DNA from: a virus
Reading direction: 5' to 3' (one strand)
Virus record (IMG/VR): IMGVR_UViG_3300036944_000561
Coordinates: 1-64,000 of that record
DNA: 64,000 bases
The notes under the pieces were generated by a model. It did no database searches, was not told where the DNA came from, and was given only the letters and a program-made list of their open reading frames with translations. Below are positions 25,595 to 33,061 of the stretch, in pieces; position 1 is the first letter of the stretch; every line of letters starts with the position of its first letter. The position numbers and the translations under genes are program-made.

Positions 25595-25602
25595 TATTTA
25601 TA
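25595..25602 (-). promoter_or_regulatory. Late promoter box TATAAATA for the minus-strand block
   Basis: TATTTATA on the + strand reads TATAAATA on the minus strand, 40 bases upstream of the lipoprotein start at 25555. It matches the T4 late -10 exactly. Confidence 0.6.
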
Positions 25603-25612
25603 TTCAGAGATT

Positions 25613-26134
25613 ATGGCCATGGGCGAAATTCTTAGCAATTATCAACAAAATGATGCATCTAGCGACAGTTGGTTGTTGATTCTTCCGTTTGGAGATCTTA
25701 GACTGATTGCAAGAAAAACCACGGATTTCGATATGCCGGGGGTGAATGCAGAAGGAACAATCGGTCCCAGATTTGGGGGAGTTGCAACATTCAACGTTTC
25801 TTCTGACACAGTATATTTCGATCCAGTAGTTTTCACTTTCATCGTCGATGAAAATTACAAGAACTACAATGCGATGTTAGCAAGGATATTGAGAACTCCG
25901 AAAATGGAAATGGAAGAAGTATATTTTCAATTCACCGTCGTTCCTCTAAGCAATACCAAAAAGGATATGAACGTATCCTACACCTATCTTGATGCAACAT
26001 TGAGCAACCTTTCTACTGTTAGTCTAGACACTACCGCTGGAGTGAAAACTCTTACATGCACCGCCACCTTTAAATTCGGTGGAATGATACTTATGGAAAA
26101 CGGTCAGGTTATAGTAGATACCACTCAGTTATAG
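25613..26134 (+). CDS. Tail-tube-fold virion protein (candidate baseplate protein)
   Basis: A 173-residue protein from ATG 25613 (a second ATG is at 25619). The pattern ILPFGDLRL, then an MPG segment, a Gly-rich linker, VYFDPVVFTFIVDENYKNYNAML and late alternating strands resembles the gp19/gp48/gp54 tail-tube family (FxVDExxxNY). T4 has no clear equivalent at this position. A late box upstream and uvsY immediately downstream are noted. Structural role is inferred. Confidence 0.55.
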   Translation: MAMGEILSNYQQNDASSDSWLLILPFGDLRLIARKTTDFDMPGVNAEGTIGPRFGGVATFNVSSDTVYFDPVVFTFIVDENYKNYNAMLARILRTPKMEMEEVYFQFTVVPLSNTKKDMNVSYTYLDATLSNLSTVSLDTTAGVKTLTCTATFKFGGMILMENGQVIVDTTQL

Positions 26135-26145
26135 AGATTGAATTG

Positions 26146-26619
26146 ATGGAAACAATAGACGGACAAGTTGAATTACCACAACACCAAACAATAGAAGAAT
26201 TGACAGACATTTGTGATAAATGGTTGGCCCTGGAAGATACAATACATTTAGACTCTTATGCTAAAGAACAAAGTTCAATTTACTTCAAGGTTCAACGGTT
26301 GTTGGCGGTTGAAACAAATGCTCTTGATTTCTTCAACCAGAAACTACTATCAACAGAACTTCAGTTGAGAAGATATTATGATGGAAAATTCCCTCCATCG
26401 GTGTATCGCGAGCGTCCTTTGAAATATCCCCCATCCAATCAAAAGGAATTAGATCTTTGTGTCAAATGTGACCCAATGTATCACCAAATTGATTTGGAAT
26501 GCACCAAAGCCAAAAGACGAGTAGAATTTCTTGAAAACGTGTTATGGCGTATCAAGGAACGAGGGAGCGAAATTCGTACCATCATGGATTGGCGCAAATA
26601 TATCGAGGCTGGTATCTAA
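26146..26619 (+). CDS. uvsY: UvsY-like recombination mediator
   Basis: A 157-residue helical protein similar in layout to T4 UvsY (137): an N-terminal WLALEDTIHLDSYAKEQS segment, RRYYDGKFPP-VY, a DPMYHQIDLECTKAKRRVEFLE helix, and the C-terminal IKERGSEIRTIMDWRKYIEAG, corresponding to T4 IKSRGFAIKHIQDMRAFEAG. UvsY loads UvsX onto gp32-covered ssDNA. A nuclease gene and uvsW follow directly, so it belongs to the recombination operon. Confidence 0.85.
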   Translation: METIDGQVELPQHQTIEELTDICDKWLALEDTIHLDSYAKEQSSIYFKVQRLLAVETNALDFFNQKLLSTELQLRRYYDGKFPPSVYRERPLKYPPSNQKELDLCVKCDPMYHQIDLECTKAKRRVEFLENVLWRIKERGSEIRTIMDWRKYIEAGI

Positions 26620-27326
26620 TGGCAGGTCTGAGCGTCTTTGACGGTAAATTCCAATGGGTTCGACCTCAAATCCCGACAGGCAACATCACCAGTCGGGATA
26701 CTCCTAATGGTAGGATCTATACAGATGAATCCGGAACAGAATATTGGTCAATGACCACCATGTTAGGTATGACAGAAGATGATCATGATTGGTATGAAAA
26801 ATGGGTGGAACGAGTTGGATTAGAATATGCTGAACAAGAATCTACCCGCTGTTGCGACAGAGGTGAAAAGATTCATCTTGCTTCTGAGATGTATGTTAGG
26901 AATTATCCTTTTGAAGAATGTGTTGAAGCAGCAGGAGAATATCGAAGATTATTCATTCAACTCAAGCGAGCATTAGATACTGGACTAGGAAAGGTCTATG
27001 GAGCAGAACTTCCGGTCTTCAGCAAGATTATGAAAGTCGGTGGAAGGCTCGACTTATGTGCTGAATGGAAGGGAGAATTGGCTCTTATAGACTACAAAGG
27101 CTCTAATTTTATTAAAACTCGTTCAGATACAACAAGTTATCGTCACCAACTTTGCGGATATTCGTTAGCGATTGAAGAAATGCATAGTATAAAGGCAAAG
27201 AAACTTATTAACATTATTGCTAATGAAAAATCTCCTATGCCAACAATCATTATCACCGATAGAAAGGATGTTATCAAGGAATTTGCTGAAAGAATCAAGA
27301 AATTTCATAAGATAATCAATTGTTAA
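26619..27326 (+). CDS. PD-(D/E)XK exonuclease-like protein
   Basis: A 235-residue protein starting at ATG 26619, which overlaps the uvsY stop (TAATG). Nuclease motifs: His86 in RGEKIHLASE, Asp145 in GGRLDLCAEW, Asp158 and Lys160 in LALIDYKGS, then a HQLCGYSLAI helix with Gln. This is the RecB-like layout of phage and Cas4-type exonucleases. Placed between uvsY and uvsW, it probably makes or trims ends for recombination-dependent replication. Polarity and substrate unknown. Confidence 0.82.
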   Translation: MAGLSVFDGKFQWVRPQIPTGNITSRDTPNGRIYTDESGTEYWSMTTMLGMTEDDHDWYEKWVERVGLEYAEQESTRCCDRGEKIHLASEMYVRNYPFEECVEAAGEYRRLFIQLKRALDTGLGKVYGAELPVFSKIMKVGGRLDLCAEWKGELALIDYKGSNFIKTRSDTTSYRHQLCGYSLAIEEMHSIKAKKLINIIANEKSPMPTIIITDRKDVIKEFAERIKKFHKIINC

Positions 27327-27329
27327 ATA
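27324..27329 (+). promoter_or_regulatory. Late promoter box TAAATA before uvsW
   Basis: TTAAATA 31 bases upstream of the uvsW start and overlapping the stop of the nuclease gene. T4 uvsW is also transcribed late. Confidence 0.5.
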
Positions 27330-27360
27330 TAGGGTAATTCATATTTTATGAGACCCAACA

Positions 27361-28896
27361 ATGTACAGTGTTTACATAGAAAAGACAAATAACAACATTG
27401 CAACTGTCTATTCTGATGAATCTTGTGTTCATGAGGAACTGTACGATCGTTTCAAAGTCGACGACCCTTCATATCGCCCAAACAATTTTTCAAAGTATGA
27501 TGGGAAGATTCGTCTCTATGATAAGACCACAGGACATTTTGACGCCGGGTTACTTCATAGGGTTCTTCCAACACTGAAGAATTACAAAGTTGAAGTCGAC
27601 AAGAATTTCAACAATTTCAGACATATAACCGATAAAGAACTTCATGAATGGATTGATGAATTAAATCTCCCGTTCACCCCTCATGAATATCAATTCAGAA
27701 TTGTAAGAGATTTTATCAAATATCGCCGTCTAACAGCGTTAGCAGATACCGGAGCGGGTAAGTCCCTGGTCATCTATATCATCTGCAGATTCCTTTCTGA
27801 GGTCCAAGACGGCCATGTTCTAGTGTTGGTTCCACGTATCCAGTTAGTCTCACAACTATACGACAACTTCAAAGAATATGGCTGGACAGAATGTAACCGA
27901 AATGTTCAACAAATTGTTTCAGGTAAACCGAAAAACGTTCACCGACCCATCGTTATTTCTACATGGCAATCCCTCCAGGATATGGGTTCTGATTATTTCG
28001 ACCCTTTCACTTCTGTTATTTGTGATGAAGTTCATGGAGCGTCAGCTAAAAAGCAAACCAAGATCATCAAGAACTGTCGTAATGCAACAGATCGCCTCGG
28101 ACTAACAGGAACACTAAATGGAACCGAATTGCATCAATACCAAGTTGAAGGATTGTTTGGAGCAACTCGCCAATATGTTGAAACTCAGGAATTGAAAGAT
28201 TTGGGTCAAGCATCTCAAACTCAGATCTACATGACCACCATTCGTTACCCTTCAATAGACAATATAAGACTCTCCAAATTAGACTATGAAGGAACTATTC
28301 AATATCTTCTTAAGCACCCAGGTAGGATGAAATATATTGCAAAACTTGCCAAAATGAGATCAGATAACAATGAAAATTCTCTAGTGATATTTGAGCGAGT
28401 TGAAAAGGGGTTGTTGGAATTCAAGAAATATCTTGAAGATATGGGGGTTGGAGACCGGGTTAGAATCATCGAAGGTAGCGTGAAACTCGATGATCGTAGA
28501 GAAATCACTGTAGATTTGGAAAAAGATGGTGGATATATCCTCATAGCAACCTGGGGAACACTGTCTACCGGGATATCAATCAAACGCCTACACAATTTGT
28601 TCTTGGCTTCTAGCACCAAGGGATTGATCCGAGTGTTACAGACTCTAGGAAGAATGCTTCGTATTCACGAGTTCAAAACAGTAGCAAGAATTATCGACTT
28701 TGTCGACGACTATAGAAAATCTCCTTCAGCCAATTGCTACTATATTGAACATTCAAAAGAAAGATACAAATATTACAAAATGAAAAAACATGATGTGAAA
28801 TTTGTCAAAGCTGAAATTGGAGAATCTGTTGAGCGTGAAACTTATGAAGATATTCTTCGTGATTCTGAGAGAAGGAAAGCCAACCGTTCTGATTAA
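27361..28896 (+). CDS. uvsW: UvsW-like DNA/RNA helicase
   Basis: A 511-residue superfamily 2 helicase aligning with T4 UvsW (about 500). N-terminal YRPNNFSKYDGKIRLYD matches the T4 DGRIRLLD region. The helicase motifs are ADTGAGKS (motif I), VISTWQSL (Ia/Ib region), VICDEVHGA (motif II), LTGTLNG (III), SLVIFERVEKG, IEGSV, ATWGTLSTGISIK (V) and QTLGRMLR (VI). UvsW unwinds R-loops and remodels branched DNA, moving the phage from origin-dependent to recombination-dependent replication. Ends in a basic tail. Confidence 0.92.
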   Translation: MYSVYIEKTNNNIATVYSDESCVHEELYDRFKVDDPSYRPNNFSKYDGKIRLYDKTTGHFDAGLLHRVLPTLKNYKVEVDKNFNNFRHITDKELHEWIDELNLPFTPHEYQFRIVRDFIKYRRLTALADTGAGKSLVIYIICRFLSEVQDGHVLVLVPRIQLVSQLYDNFKEYGWTECNRNVQQIVSGKPKNVHRPIVISTWQSLQDMGSDYFDPFTSVICDEVHGASAKKQTKIIKNCRNATDRLGLTGTLNGTELHQYQVEGLFGATRQYVETQELKDLGQASQTQIYMTTIRYPSIDNIRLSKLDYEGTIQYLLKHPGRMKYIAKLAKMRSDNNENSLVIFERVEKGLLEFKKYLEDMGVGDRVRIIEGSVKLDDRREITVDLEKDGGYILIATWGTLSTGISIKRLHNLFLASSTKGLIRVLQTLGRMLRIHEFKTVARIIDFVDDYRKSPSANCYYIEHSKERYKYYKMKKHDVKFVKAEIGESVERETYEDILRDSERRKANRSD

Positions 28897-28955
28897 TCTG
28901 ATCTATTAAAATCATTTTCGGGCAAACCACGGGGTTTAGGGTACTATCAAAACCA

Positions 28956-29285
28956 TTATGAAAAAACCACTTTTTTAAAACTTTTTAAAATAAATTTTAT
29001 TTCACCTGCCCAGTTGACAAGGTACTCCACAGAAAATATGAGAGTATTTGGGTCTACACTATTCTGATAACACCACACCCCAAATTCATAAGTGGGAAAA
29101 TTCATTTTTACAAAGTTCTTAACTTCTTCAATCTCCATTGCTTCGAAATTGTAGACGTCGTTGTCACAATAAGGAACAATGATTTTCTTTTCCAATTTAA
29201 AAAAGAATGTATTGTATCTTGGGATTGAAAACGTATTGTTCATCCAAGCCTGAAACATAGCTGAGATTTCTTTTAAATCTATCAT
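28956..29285 (-). CDS. Hypothetical protein, opposite strand
   Basis: A 109-residue protein on the minus strand between uvsW and the next + strand gene. Not recognised. It is rich in Phe, Trp and Tyr (MFQAWMNNTFSIPRYNTFFF), soluble by appearance. No clear promoter or terminator of its own is seen. AT-rich DNA surrounds it. Confidence 0.6.
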   Translation of the reverse strand: MIDLKEISAMFQAWMNNTFSIPRYNTFFFKLEKKIIVPYCDNDVYNFEAMEIEEVKNFVKMNFPTYEFGVWCYQNSVDPNTLIFSVEYLVNWAGEIKFILKSFKKVVFS

Positions 29286-29352
29286 GTTTAATTACTATTG
29301 AATAAAAATGCGATATCCTTATGATATCTAGTACAGTTTCAGAGGTAAAATA

Positions 29353-29778
29353 ATGTCCAAATTCGAAGATTTCGTTTCATTGATACAAGCCACAAAAATA
29401 GAAGTCACTAAAATTGAAGAGCCTTATGTGTTCACGCATTGCGGTATCTTCCAACTGGATTTGGTGAAAAATTCTATTGGATTTGCCCCGGTTTCATTCT
29501 TGACTGCTGAACTTTCTTCAATCCTAACAGCCACTCTTGCAAAAATGGCGGTGACTTTAGGATATGAACATAGTATTGTTCCGATGAAGGCTGTATATCC
29601 GACCGACAATTCTTATACAGTATTTGAAACCGATCCCGTCAAAGTTGAAGAATTAAACCGCAACACAATGAAAACCATGTATGGTTCCTCAGGAATTGAA
29701 ACAACAGAAGATTCTTCAACCATTGTTACGAAACCAATCAATAGAACACAACGCAAAAAAGACAAAACTCGCATATGA
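29353..29778 (+). CDS. Hypothetical protein
   Basis: A 141-residue protein with CAGAGGTAAAATA before the ATG. A helical middle with mildly hydrophobic residues (SSILTATLAKMAVTLG) and a basic C-terminus (NRTQRKKDKTRI). Not recognised. It opens a run of short + strand genes leading to the resolvase. Confidence 0.72.
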   Translation: MSKFEDFVSLIQATKIEVTKIEEPYVFTHCGIFQLDLVKNSIGFAPVSFLTAELSSILTATLAKMAVTLGYEHSIVPMKAVYPTDNSYTVFETDPVKVEELNRNTMKTMYGSSGIETTEDSSTIVTKPINRTQRKKDKTRI

Positions 29779-29810
29779 TCTTGAACGTACATCAGGAGGA
29801 GTTCGAGTAG

Positions 29811-30122
29811 ATGAATGACTTGCTACAAATCATCAATCAAGAATGTTTGGAAGTTGGACTTCCTTGTATTTCTGAAGATAAAATATCTTCAGAAGGTAAT
29901 GGAGTAGAATGCTTGGATATAACTCCTCATTTCCTCCTCTATAAGGATCATCAGCAACTTTATTTTTGCGCGGGTGCAACGGGCGAGAGTACCAAACAAA
30001 TCTTGGCTGCATTAATTATAGGACGTTCCAGCGTTAAAGCTGGATTGCCTTTGTTTATGGGAACCCCATTCTTATTGAATGACGGAAATATTCAATTTTT
30101 AACAGGTGAAGAAGATGCTTGA
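29811..30122 (+). CDS. Hypothetical protein
   Basis: A 103-residue protein with a very strong CAGGAGGAG ribosome-binding site. Not recognised. It overlaps the following zinc-ribbon gene by 8 bases. Confidence 0.75.
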   Translation: MNDLLQIINQECLEVGLPCISEDKISSEGNGVECLDITPHFLLYKDHQQLYFCAGATGESTKQILAALIIGRSSVKAGLPLFMGTPFLLNDGNIQFLTGEEDA

Positions 30123-30252
30123 CTTAGAATGTTTTGAATGTGGTTTTGTGGCCAAAATTGATGCTGATGAAGATATTGTAGAATATTGCCCTTGTTGTGC
30201 TTCTACAGACATTGAATTAACCAATGATGAGGCCAATCCCGAAGAGGAATAG
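30115..30252 (+). CDS. Small zinc-ribbon protein (45 aa)
   Basis: A 45-residue protein (MLDLECFECGFVAKID...) with CFEC and CPCC pairs 22 residues apart, a one-domain zinc ribbon, and an acidic tail ending EEE. It starts inside the previous gene, with GGTGAA upstream. Such mini ribbons often bind nucleic acid or polymerase. Function unknown. Confidence 0.72.
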   Translation: MLDLECFECGFVAKIDADEDIVEYCPCCASTDIELTNDEANPEEE

Positions 30253-30256
30253 TTCA

Positions 30257-30264
30257 TATAAATA
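30257..30264 (+). promoter_or_regulatory. Late promoter (TATAAATA)
   Basis: An exact TATAAATA, 30 bases upstream of the preferred resolvase start at 30294. Confidence 0.7.
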
Positions 30265-30293
30265 CCGGCATAATGTTTATATGGGATTTTCTC

Positions 30294-30896
30294 ATGATTT
30301 ATGCCGGTATAGATTTCTCAATGTCCAGTCCTTCAATATGTATCTGGAACAGTTCTACCCCTCTAAAATTCTCCAATTGCTTGTTCTTCAATTATGGTAC
30401 TTGGTCAAGATGTAAAGAATTGACCGGGATGCACCAAAATATCAGTATTCTAAAACAACCTTCATATTCATGTAATGAAGAACGATTTAAAAATATCGCT
30501 GATTGGGGTGAAGCCGTTCTTAGAAAATTCGGTGTCCAATCCGCCGCCATTGAAGGTTACAGCTATGGATCCAAAGGTAGTGTATTTGAGATAGGAGAAG
30601 CTACAGGAGCATTCAAACAAAGACTGTTCGTTATGAAAATTCCTTTCAACATTATCGAACCTAAAACGGCAAAGAAACATAACAGCGGAAACGGAAATGC
30701 TGGGAAGGATGTCCTGTATAATGCATTTACAACGCAAGAAGAAGTTTTTATTGAAAGTGTTCTCGGGTATGATTTAATTGACAATGAGGCGGTCATCAGG
30801 AAGCTTGAAACTCCATGGGAGTTGAAGCCAGTAGATGATATCATCGACTCATATTTTATTATGAAATGTCATCCAGACATTATAGGACTCAAATAA
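30294..30896 (+). CDS. RuvC-like Holliday junction resolvase
   Basis: A 200-residue RNase H-fold protein. The four acidic residues expected of RuvC are visible: Asp7 (YAGIDFSM), Glu87 (AAIEGYSYGSKG), and Asp182/Asp185 in KPVDDIIDSYFIMK, together with EIGEATGAFKQRL. I chose ATG 30294 rather than 30273 because the late promoter leaves almost no leader before the first. It would resolve branched DNA before packaging. T4 uses the unrelated endonuclease VII (gp49), so this phage probably has a replacement. Coupled to the next gene by TAATG. Confidence 0.85.
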   Translation: MIYAGIDFSMSSPSICIWNSSTPLKFSNCLFFNYGTWSRCKELTGMHQNISILKQPSYSCNEERFKNIADWGEAVLRKFGVQSAAIEGYSYGSKGSVFEIGEATGAFKQRLFVMKIPFNIIEPKTAKKHNSGNGNAGKDVLYNAFTTQEEVFIESVLGYDLIDNEAVIRKLETPWELKPVDDIIDSYFIMKCHPDIIGLK

Positions 30897-31159
30897 TGGC
30901 AGACTTTCCATTGATATTTGCTAACAGCCCATTTGAAACATTTATTGTGGAAGAATTGAAACTCGGTGTAGATGATCCAGAAGTTCTTCTACAAGAAGCT
31001 CGTGAAAAGTTTAAAGGTTCTGCTATCGATCTTCATAATATCCAAGCCGTGATGCGTTCCTTTGACCGGGGAACATATAGCAAGATGGAAAAAGAAATTT
31101 TAGATCGCAGGGCAAAAGAGAAAGCAGAACAAGAAAAGGAGAAAGAAAATGAAGACTGA
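30896..31159 (+). CDS. Hypothetical protein, charged tail
   Basis: An 87-residue protein coupled to the resolvase. It starts MADFPLIFANSPFETFIVEE and ends in an almost pure Lys/Glu helix (RRAKEKAEQEKEKENED). Not recognised. The next membrane protein gene begins within its last codons. Confidence 0.72.
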   Translation: MADFPLIFANSPFETFIVEELKLGVDDPEVLLQEAREKFKGSAIDLHNIQAVMRSFDRGTYSKMEKEILDRRAKEKAEQEKEKENED

Positions 31160-31436
31160 AATCATTTCGTTCTTCAATGAATATTCAATTTGGATATTTT
31201 CAATATTGGTTGCCAATATGACAGCATTGGTTATCCGGTATGGGATACAGATACTGACAATCGTAGTTTTGCGAGCTATTTCAATTTTCATTCTGGCAAG
31301 CGATCGTGACACGTTCACGGCATTAAGAAATAACGTGTTTGCCGATATTGAAAAGTTGCCAGCGGTGACATTTAGATTTTTCATATATTCTATCTTCAAT
31401 GCCTTATTGTGGTTGTCTATCTGTATCTATTATTAA
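31149..31436 (+). CDS. Small membrane protein
   Basis: A 95-residue protein with two or three hydrophobic segments (SIWIFSILVANMTALVI, ILTIVVLRAISIFILA, FFIYSIFNALLWLSICIYY). AAGGAGAAAG ribosome-binding site. It could be a holin-like or exclusion protein, but it is not in the lysis cassette. Function unknown. Confidence 0.72.
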   Translation: MKTEIISFFNEYSIWIFSILVANMTALVIRYGIQILTIVVLRAISIFILASDRDTFTALRNNVFADIEKLPAVTFRFFIYSIFNALLWLSICIYY

Positions 31437-31446
31437 GGACTGAACA

Positions 31447-31695
31447 ATGCCGTTATACAATTATCATTGTGATTCTTGCAATCATGATTTTGATAAACTC
31501 AAGAGAGTTGACGCCCGGTATGAGCCATGTCAGGATGCTTGCCCGAATTGCGGGGTATTTCACGTCCAATTGGTGATCGGTGCTCCTATGATCGTTTCAG
31601 GCGTTTCTGTAAAGGATAAAAGACCGGACGGTTGGAAAGATGTTCTTGGTAATATCAAGAAAGGTGCAGGAAAAACATCGACCATTGATGTATGA
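31447..31695 (+). CDS. FmdB-type zinc-ribbon protein
   Basis: An 82-residue protein starting MPLYNYHCDSCNHDF, with CPNC later: the FmdB-family putative regulatory zinc ribbon. Ribbon proteins of this size occur in many T4-like genomes next to late transcription genes. It lies right before the gp33-like coactivator gene, so a role in transcription is plausible but not shown. Confidence 0.82.
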   Translation: MPLYNYHCDSCNHDFDKLKRVDARYEPCQDACPNCGVFHVQLVIGAPMIVSGVSVKDKRPDGWKDVLGNIKKGAGKTSTIDV

Positions 31696-31704
31696 GGCCA
31701 GATT

Positions 31705-31932
31705 ATGAAAATCATCGTTACTCCGGAACTCATCACCAATGAAGTGATAGAAACCGTTAGAAATGAAAAGTGTAATCTTTTATCTGCTCTTGAAACGGTG
31801 TTAGATAATCATGAAATCGAAATGGAGGATTGTGCTCCATTTATCACCCCGGCTCTACAAGCCAAATTAGAAGCGGAAGCTCAGGAATTACACTTGTTGA
31901 AGGAGAAGAATCGCACTAAAAAACTTTTTTGA
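31705..31932 (+). CDS. 33: Late transcription coactivator, gp33-like
   Basis: A 75-residue protein with LLSALETVLDNHEIEMEDCAPFI and ALQAKLEAEAQELHLL, which matches the gp33 family seen in marine T4-like phages (IEIED, K-KLExEAxxLxxL). It ends KKLF, like the hydrophobic clamp-binding tail of T4 gp33 (LDFLL). gp33 couples the late sigma gp55 and RNA polymerase to the sliding clamp. In T4 it is also just upstream of gene 32. It implies a gp55-like sigma elsewhere in the genome. Confidence 0.72.
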   Translation: MKIIVTPELITNEVIETVRNEKCNLLSALETVLDNHEIEMEDCAPFITPALQAKLEAEAQELHLLKEKNRTKKLF

Positions 31933-31944
31933 TTGAATGAATGT

Positions 31945-31950
31945 TAAATA
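31945..31950 (+). promoter_or_regulatory. Late-type box TAAATA before gene 32
   Basis: TTAAATA 46 bases upstream of the gene 32 start. gp32 is needed early too, so an additional promoter may exist upstream. Confidence 0.45.
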
Positions 31951-31995
31951 CCATATGTATGTCCGATATTGACAAACAACTCAGAGGTAAAATCT

Positions 31996-33027
31996 ATGTC
32001 CAGTTTAATGGATCGCATGAAAAAGAATCGCGGTAAAACTGCCGAAGCCATCAAATCATCAATCAAGTCTGGTGGTTTTCAAAAAGATGAACGAATTTGG
32101 AAATATGGGTATGTGAAACACCCAACCAAAAAAGACAAAAAGGGCAATGCCTTGGTCTATTCCAATTCTGTGATTCGCTTCCTTCCAATATCTTTTGCTG
32201 ATTACAGAAAATCAGATGCTGGTGAATTGCCTGATGATGCGGTACTGACTCCAGTAGTTTGTGTCAAGTCTCATAATTTCAAAGGTCCAAATGGTGACCA
32301 GTATCGTGAATTGTGTCGTCAAACACTGGGCGAAGAATGTCCTGTCAATGAACACGATCGTCCATTGTGGGATAAATGGAAGGAAATGGGTAAGCCAGAC
32401 AACGATATGAAAAAGACATTAGTCGGTCGTATCGCTTCTGACGAATATTATGCCAACATCCTGGTAATCAAGGATGAAGCAGTACCCGAAAACGAAGGTA
32501 AAGTGTTCCTGTTCAAATTTGGCCGCGCAATCAACAAGATGATTGACGAGGCGTTTGATCCAGCAAATCCAACTCGGCCTTCATTCGACCCGTTCGACCC
32601 GTATACAGGCAAAGATCTGAATTTGTGGTTTGAAGGAGAAAATCGCAAATTTGGTAGCTTTGAAGGTTTAGTGCCAGTAGACATTCCAAAAGAAAGTACC
32701 TGGATTGACTCTCAACTGTGTGGCGGTGACGATGCCAAGATTGAAGAACTTCTTGAACAGGCGTATAGCTTACAAGATTTCATCAATCCGAACCAATTCA
32801 AGTCGTATGAACAATTGAAAGAACGATTGAAAGTAGTTCTCGGTCTGTCTGATGAAGAAGGGTTCAAAGAACCAGATACCCCAGTGGTGTCTCAATCTAA
32901 TTCAGCAGCTCCGGATACTTCTGTTCATGAAAATGACACCCCAGAGCAGAAAGCATCACCGACCGAAGAAGTTTCCGATGATGACATGGATGAATTCGCT
33001 CGAATGTTAGCAGAGCAGAGCATGTAA
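31996..33027 (+). CDS. 32: Single-stranded DNA-binding protein, gp32-like
   Basis: A 343-residue protein (T4 gp32: 301). An N-terminal basic segment, VIRFLP (59-64), the zinc-binding region with His93, Cys107 and Cys115, ANILVIKDEAVPENEGKVF (as in T4 ANILVVKDPAAPENEGKVF), FKSYEQLKERL, and the long acidic C-terminal tail ending DDMDEFARML. It coats ssDNA and coordinates replication, repair and recombination. The fourth T4 zinc ligand (Cys90) is Asn118 here, with His120 close by. ATG 31996 with CAGAGGTAAA is chosen. Confidence 0.93.
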   Translation: MSSLMDRMKKNRGKTAEAIKSSIKSGGFQKDERIWKYGYVKHPTKKDKKGNALVYSNSVIRFLPISFADYRKSDAGELPDDAVLTPVVCVKSHNFKGPNGDQYRELCRQTLGEECPVNEHDRPLWDKWKEMGKPDNDMKKTLVGRIASDEYYANILVIKDEAVPENEGKVFLFKFGRAINKMIDEAFDPANPTRPSFDPFDPYTGKDLNLWFEGENRKFGSFEGLVPVDIPKESTWIDSQLCGGDDAKIEELLEQAYSLQDFINPNQFKSYEQLKERLKVVLGLSDEEGFKEPDTPVVSQSNSAAPDTSVHENDTPEQKASPTEEVSDDDMDEFARMLAEQSM

Positions 33028-33031
33028 GATC

Positions 33032-33058
33032 AAAAAGAGCCTCAAGTGAGGCTCTTTT
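33032..33058. terminator. Bidirectional terminator between genes 32 and 54
   Basis: AAAAGAGCCTC and GAGGCTCTTTT pair around AAGT, between convergent genes 32 and 54. Confidence 0.85.
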
Positions 33059-33061
33059 CTT

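Noticed and set aside
25337-25612. Longer N-terminus for the tail-tube-like protein (from 25337)
   Set aside because: The extension overlaps the opposite lipoprotein gene and its promoters; ATG 25613 fits the late box and the start of the conserved part.
28924-28955. Terminator after uvsW
   Set aside because: AAACC and GGTTT pair weakly around ACGG but no T-run follows, so support is poor.
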